Below are positions 32,101 to 34,165 of a stretch of DNA of 34,165 bases, piece after piece (position 1 is the stretch's first letter; the number at the start of each line of letters is the position of its first letter). The stretch is taken from NCBI GenBank assembly GCA_012730075.1, contig JAAYBP010000192.1:1-34165 (forward strand), given 5' to 3'. A program made the translations under genes and the position numbers. The notes under the pieces are model-generated. The model was not told where the DNA came from. It saw only the letters and a program-made list of their open reading frames with translations, and searched no databases. The DNA comes from Acidimicrobiales bacterium. Lineage in GTDB: Bacteria > Actinomycetota > Acidimicrobiia > Acidimicrobiales > Iamiaceae.

Positions 32101-32636
32101 GCCCGCTTCGCGGCGGCCTTCTTGGCCGGAGCCTTCTTCGCCGCGGCCTTCTTCCTGGCCGGAGCCTTCTTCGCCGCGGCCTTCTTCTTGGCCGGAGCCT
32201 TCTTCGCCGCGGCCTTCTTCTTCGCCGCGGCCTTCTTCTTCGCCGCGGCCTTCTTCTTCGCGGCCTTCTTCTTGGCCGGAGCCTTCCTGGCGGGAGCGTC
32301 GGTGGCCGCGACCGGCGCCGTCGATGACCCCGAGGGGCCGGGGAGGTCGACGCCGAGGAGCGCCTCGAGGCGCTTCTCGAGGCGGGCCAGCTCGGCCTGC
32401 CCGACCAGGCCGAGGGTGGCGACCTGCTCGCGGACCTCGGTGCGGACGACGTCGACGATGCGTTCGGTCGCCCGACGGCTGTTCTCGACCAGCTCGACCA
32501 CCGCCGCCTGGGCCTGCTCGGTCTGGATCTCACCCGCCTTCACCAGGTCCTTGACGATCGCCTCGGCCCGGGCCTGGGTGTCGGCGGTGAACGCGAGACC
32601 GGTGTCGAGGTAGCGCTTGAGGGGGTTGTCAGCCAT
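32097..32636 (-). CDS. Phasin-like/coiled-coil protein with a histone-H1-like AAK-rich C-terminal tail
   Basis: MADNPLKRYLDTGLAFTADTQARAEAIVKDLVKAGEIQTEQAQAAVVELVENSRR then (A/P)AKKKAAAKK repeats. Confidence 0.75.
   Translation of the reverse strand: MADNPLKRYLDTGLAFTADTQARAEAIVKDLVKAGEIQTEQAQAAVVELVENSRRATERIVDVVRTEVREQVATLGLVGQAELARLEKRLEALLGVDLPGPSGSSTAPVAATDAPARKAPAKKKAAKKKAAAKKKAAAKKKAAAKKAPAKKKAAAKKAPARKKAAAKKAPAKKAAAKRA
32101..32290. repeat. Low-complexity repeat tract (gccttcttcttcgccgcg-like units) encoding the AAK tail
   Basis: Repeated 15-18 bp variants visible directly in the sequence. Confidence 0.85.
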
Positions 32637-32643
32637 GGGGGGG

Positions 32644-32672
32644 AGGCTACGCCACCCCTCTCGCGCTTGCAA
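32644..32672 (-). promoter_or_regulatory. Candidate leaderless promoter TTGCAA-N17-TAGCCT, 7 nt before ATG 32636
   Basis: Minus strand: TTGCAA (32672-32667), 17-nt spacer, TAGCCT (32649-32644), then 7 C residues and ATG. Confidence 0.6.
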
Positions 32673-32736
32673 AGGTTCGCACCTGCTCGCGGTGTCACGC
32701 ACGAGCGGCGCCGGTCCGACCTGCCACGATGGCGAG

Positions 32737-33930
32737 GTGCCCTCCTTCTCCCCCTTCCCCGGCCTCCGCTACCGACCCGATCTCGACCCGGCGGCGGTCA
32801 CCGCCCCGCCCTACGACGTGATCGACGAGGCCGATCGGGCCGAGCTGGCCGCCCGGTCGGAGCGCAACGTCGTCCACCTCGACCTCCCCCTCGACGTCGA
32901 CGGCGGCGACCGCTACGAGCGGGCGGCGGCGACCCTCGCCGACTGGGTCGCCGACGGCACCCTCGTCCGCGACCCGCGTCCGTCCTTCACCGTCTACCGG
33001 ATGACCTACCGGGACGACCGTGGCCGGCCGGCGCGGACGCTCGGCGTGATCGGCGCGCTGGAGCTGACCCGGCCCGAGGAAGGTCGGATCCTCCCCCACG
33101 AACACACCACGAAGAAGGCGCGCACCGACCGGCTCGACCTGCTCCGCGCCACCTGCCACAACCTCTCGGCGGTCTGGATGCTGTCGATGACCGAGGGCCT
33201 CACCGGTCTGCTAGAGCGCGACGACGAGCCCGACGCCGAGTGGACCGACGACGAGGGCACCACCCACGCGGTGTGGCGCGTCGACGATCCCGACACCGTC
33301 GCCGCCATCGCCGACGCGGTCGACCGCACCCCCGTGGTCGTCGCCGACGGGCACCACCGGTACGAGACCTCGCTCGCCCACCGCGACGAGCGCCGGGGTC
33401 GGGCGGCGGGCGCGGTCGAGCTGGCCAGCGACCGGCTGATGGCGCTGGTCGTCGAGCTCGACGAGGACGAGCTCTGCGTCCGGCCGATCCACCGGCTCGT
33501 CGACGGGACCGGCCCCGACGAGGTCGTCGCCCTCCTGACCGCGGCGGGCTTCGAGCCGGCCGGCCCGGTGGGCGCGGCGGCCGTCGCCGACGGGACCGTG
33601 CTGACGCGGCTGGACGAGGTCGGCGGCGTCGCCGTCGTCGGACCCGACGGCTCAGCGGTCCTGCTGCGCGCCCCCGACGGCGACGTGCTCGACAGCGCCC
33701 GCCTGGCCGACGCCCTGGGCGAGGCTCCCGGGGTGGCGCTGCGCTACCAGCACGGCGTCGACCACGTCGTCGCCGCGGTGTCCGGTGGCGACGCGGCGGC
33801 CGGGGTCCTCATCCGGCCCGCGACGGTCGCGCGCATCGACGCCAACGCCCGCGCCGGCGAGCGCATGCCGCCGAAGACCACGTACTTCCACCCCAAGCCC
33901 CGCACCGGCATCGTCATCCGGCCCTGCTAG
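32737..33930 (+). CDS. DUF1015 family protein (GTG start)
   Basis: FPGLRYRPDLDPAAVTAPPYDVIDEADRAEL, LPHEHTTKKARTDRLDLLRATCHNLSAVWML, VADGHHRYETSLAHRDERR. Confidence 0.92.
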   Translation: MPSFSPFPGLRYRPDLDPAAVTAPPYDVIDEADRAELAARSERNVVHLDLPLDVDGGDRYERAAATLADWVADGTLVRDPRPSFTVYRMTYRDDRGRPARTLGVIGALELTRPEEGRILPHEHTTKKARTDRLDLLRATCHNLSAVWMLSMTEGLTGLLERDDEPDAEWTDDEGTTHAVWRVDDPDTVAAIADAVDRTPVVVADGHHRYETSLAHRDERRGRAAGAVELASDRLMALVVELDEDELCVRPIHRLVDGTGPDEVVALLTAAGFEPAGPVGAAAVADGTVLTRLDEVGGVAVVGPDGSAVLLRAPDGDVLDSARLADALGEAPGVALRYQHGVDHVVAAVSGGDAAAGVLIRPATVARIDANARAGERMPPKTTYFHPKPRTGIVIRPC

Positions 33931-33979
33931 TGCCGCGGCCGATGGGTACCGCGGTGTAGGTCTGGGGTGCGCGGGACCA

Positions 33980-34165
33980 CTAGTCGATGGGGGTGCCGTC
34001 GGGGCGGTGGACGTGCCAGGTGCCGTCGGGGTCGCGGTGCGCGGTGTAGCGGTGTCGGTACTTGAAGCGGTTGTGCTTACCGCAGCCGGGTCCCCCGTTG
34101 CGGGGGCACGTACAGCCACCACCAGGGCGCTCGGCGTCTCCGTCGGCCCAGGAGGTCAGGTGGTC
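33980..34165 (-). CDS. 3' end of an HNH endonuclease (DUF222-associated type), truncated by the window edge
   Basis: Manual translation: DHLTSWADGDAERPGGGCTCPRNGGPGCGKHNRFKYRHRYTAHRDPDGTWHVHRPDGTPID*; Cys/His cluster and RPDG tail typical of these proteins. Confidence 0.72.
   Translation of the reverse strand, partial: DHLTSWADGDAERPGGGCTCPRNGGPGCGKHNRFKYRHRYTAHRDPDGTWHVHRPDGTPID

Noticed and set aside
32101-32290. Possible CRISPR-like or minisatellite array
   Set aside because: Units are contiguous, without unique spacers, and keep an AAK coding frame; it is a low-complexity coding repeat.
31264-32613. 449-aa plus-strand ORF with a repetitive FFAAAFFLAGAFF hydrophobic C-terminal stretch
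   Set aside because: The apparent membrane-like repeat is the antisense of the AAK codons (AAG to CTT/TTC); the sense strand has clear TlyA and AAK proteins.

Overview
High-GC actinobacterial chromosome segment, probably Acidimicrobiia-like (inferred from protein style and synteny; not searched). It holds about 28 densely packed housekeeping genes and no rRNA, tRNA, CRISPR array or IS element that I could see. The backbone is the conserved actinobacterial block known from the M. tuberculosis Rv1694-Rv1713 neighbourhood: tlyA, NAD kinase, recN, steA-like, mctB/steB-like, pyrG, NUDIX, xerD, scpA, scpB, rluB, cmk, der. Insertions into it include trpS, an HD protein, a DksA-like protein, aroH/aroA, thyA/folA, plsC, ispH and a DUF512 radical-SAM protein. 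A patatin, an acyl-CoA dehydrogenase and a glycerophosphodiesterase lie at the left end. A phasin/H1-like AAK protein, a DUF1015 protein and the 3' end of an HNH endonuclease lie at the right end. The most interesting region is an apparent operon (32.6 kb to 19.5 kb, minus strand). In it the steA-like and mctB-like genes are followed by four mostly 4-nt-overlapping genes: a MurJ-like flippase, an alkaline-phosphatase-fold polytopic membrane protein, a MraY/WecA-like transferase, and a second paralog of the phosphatase-like protein. Other notable signals are a tlyA gene with no ATG/GTG/TTG start (probable CTG inside a CTGA overlap), a perfect 20-bp TetR-type palindrome between the acyl-CoA dehydrogenase and glycerophosphodiesterase genes, and a recurring leaderless-promoter pattern (TANNNT 6-9 nt before the start codon), in two cases using the upstream gene's TAG stop codon as part of the -10 box. 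All family calls come from recognised motifs in the translations; no searches were run.
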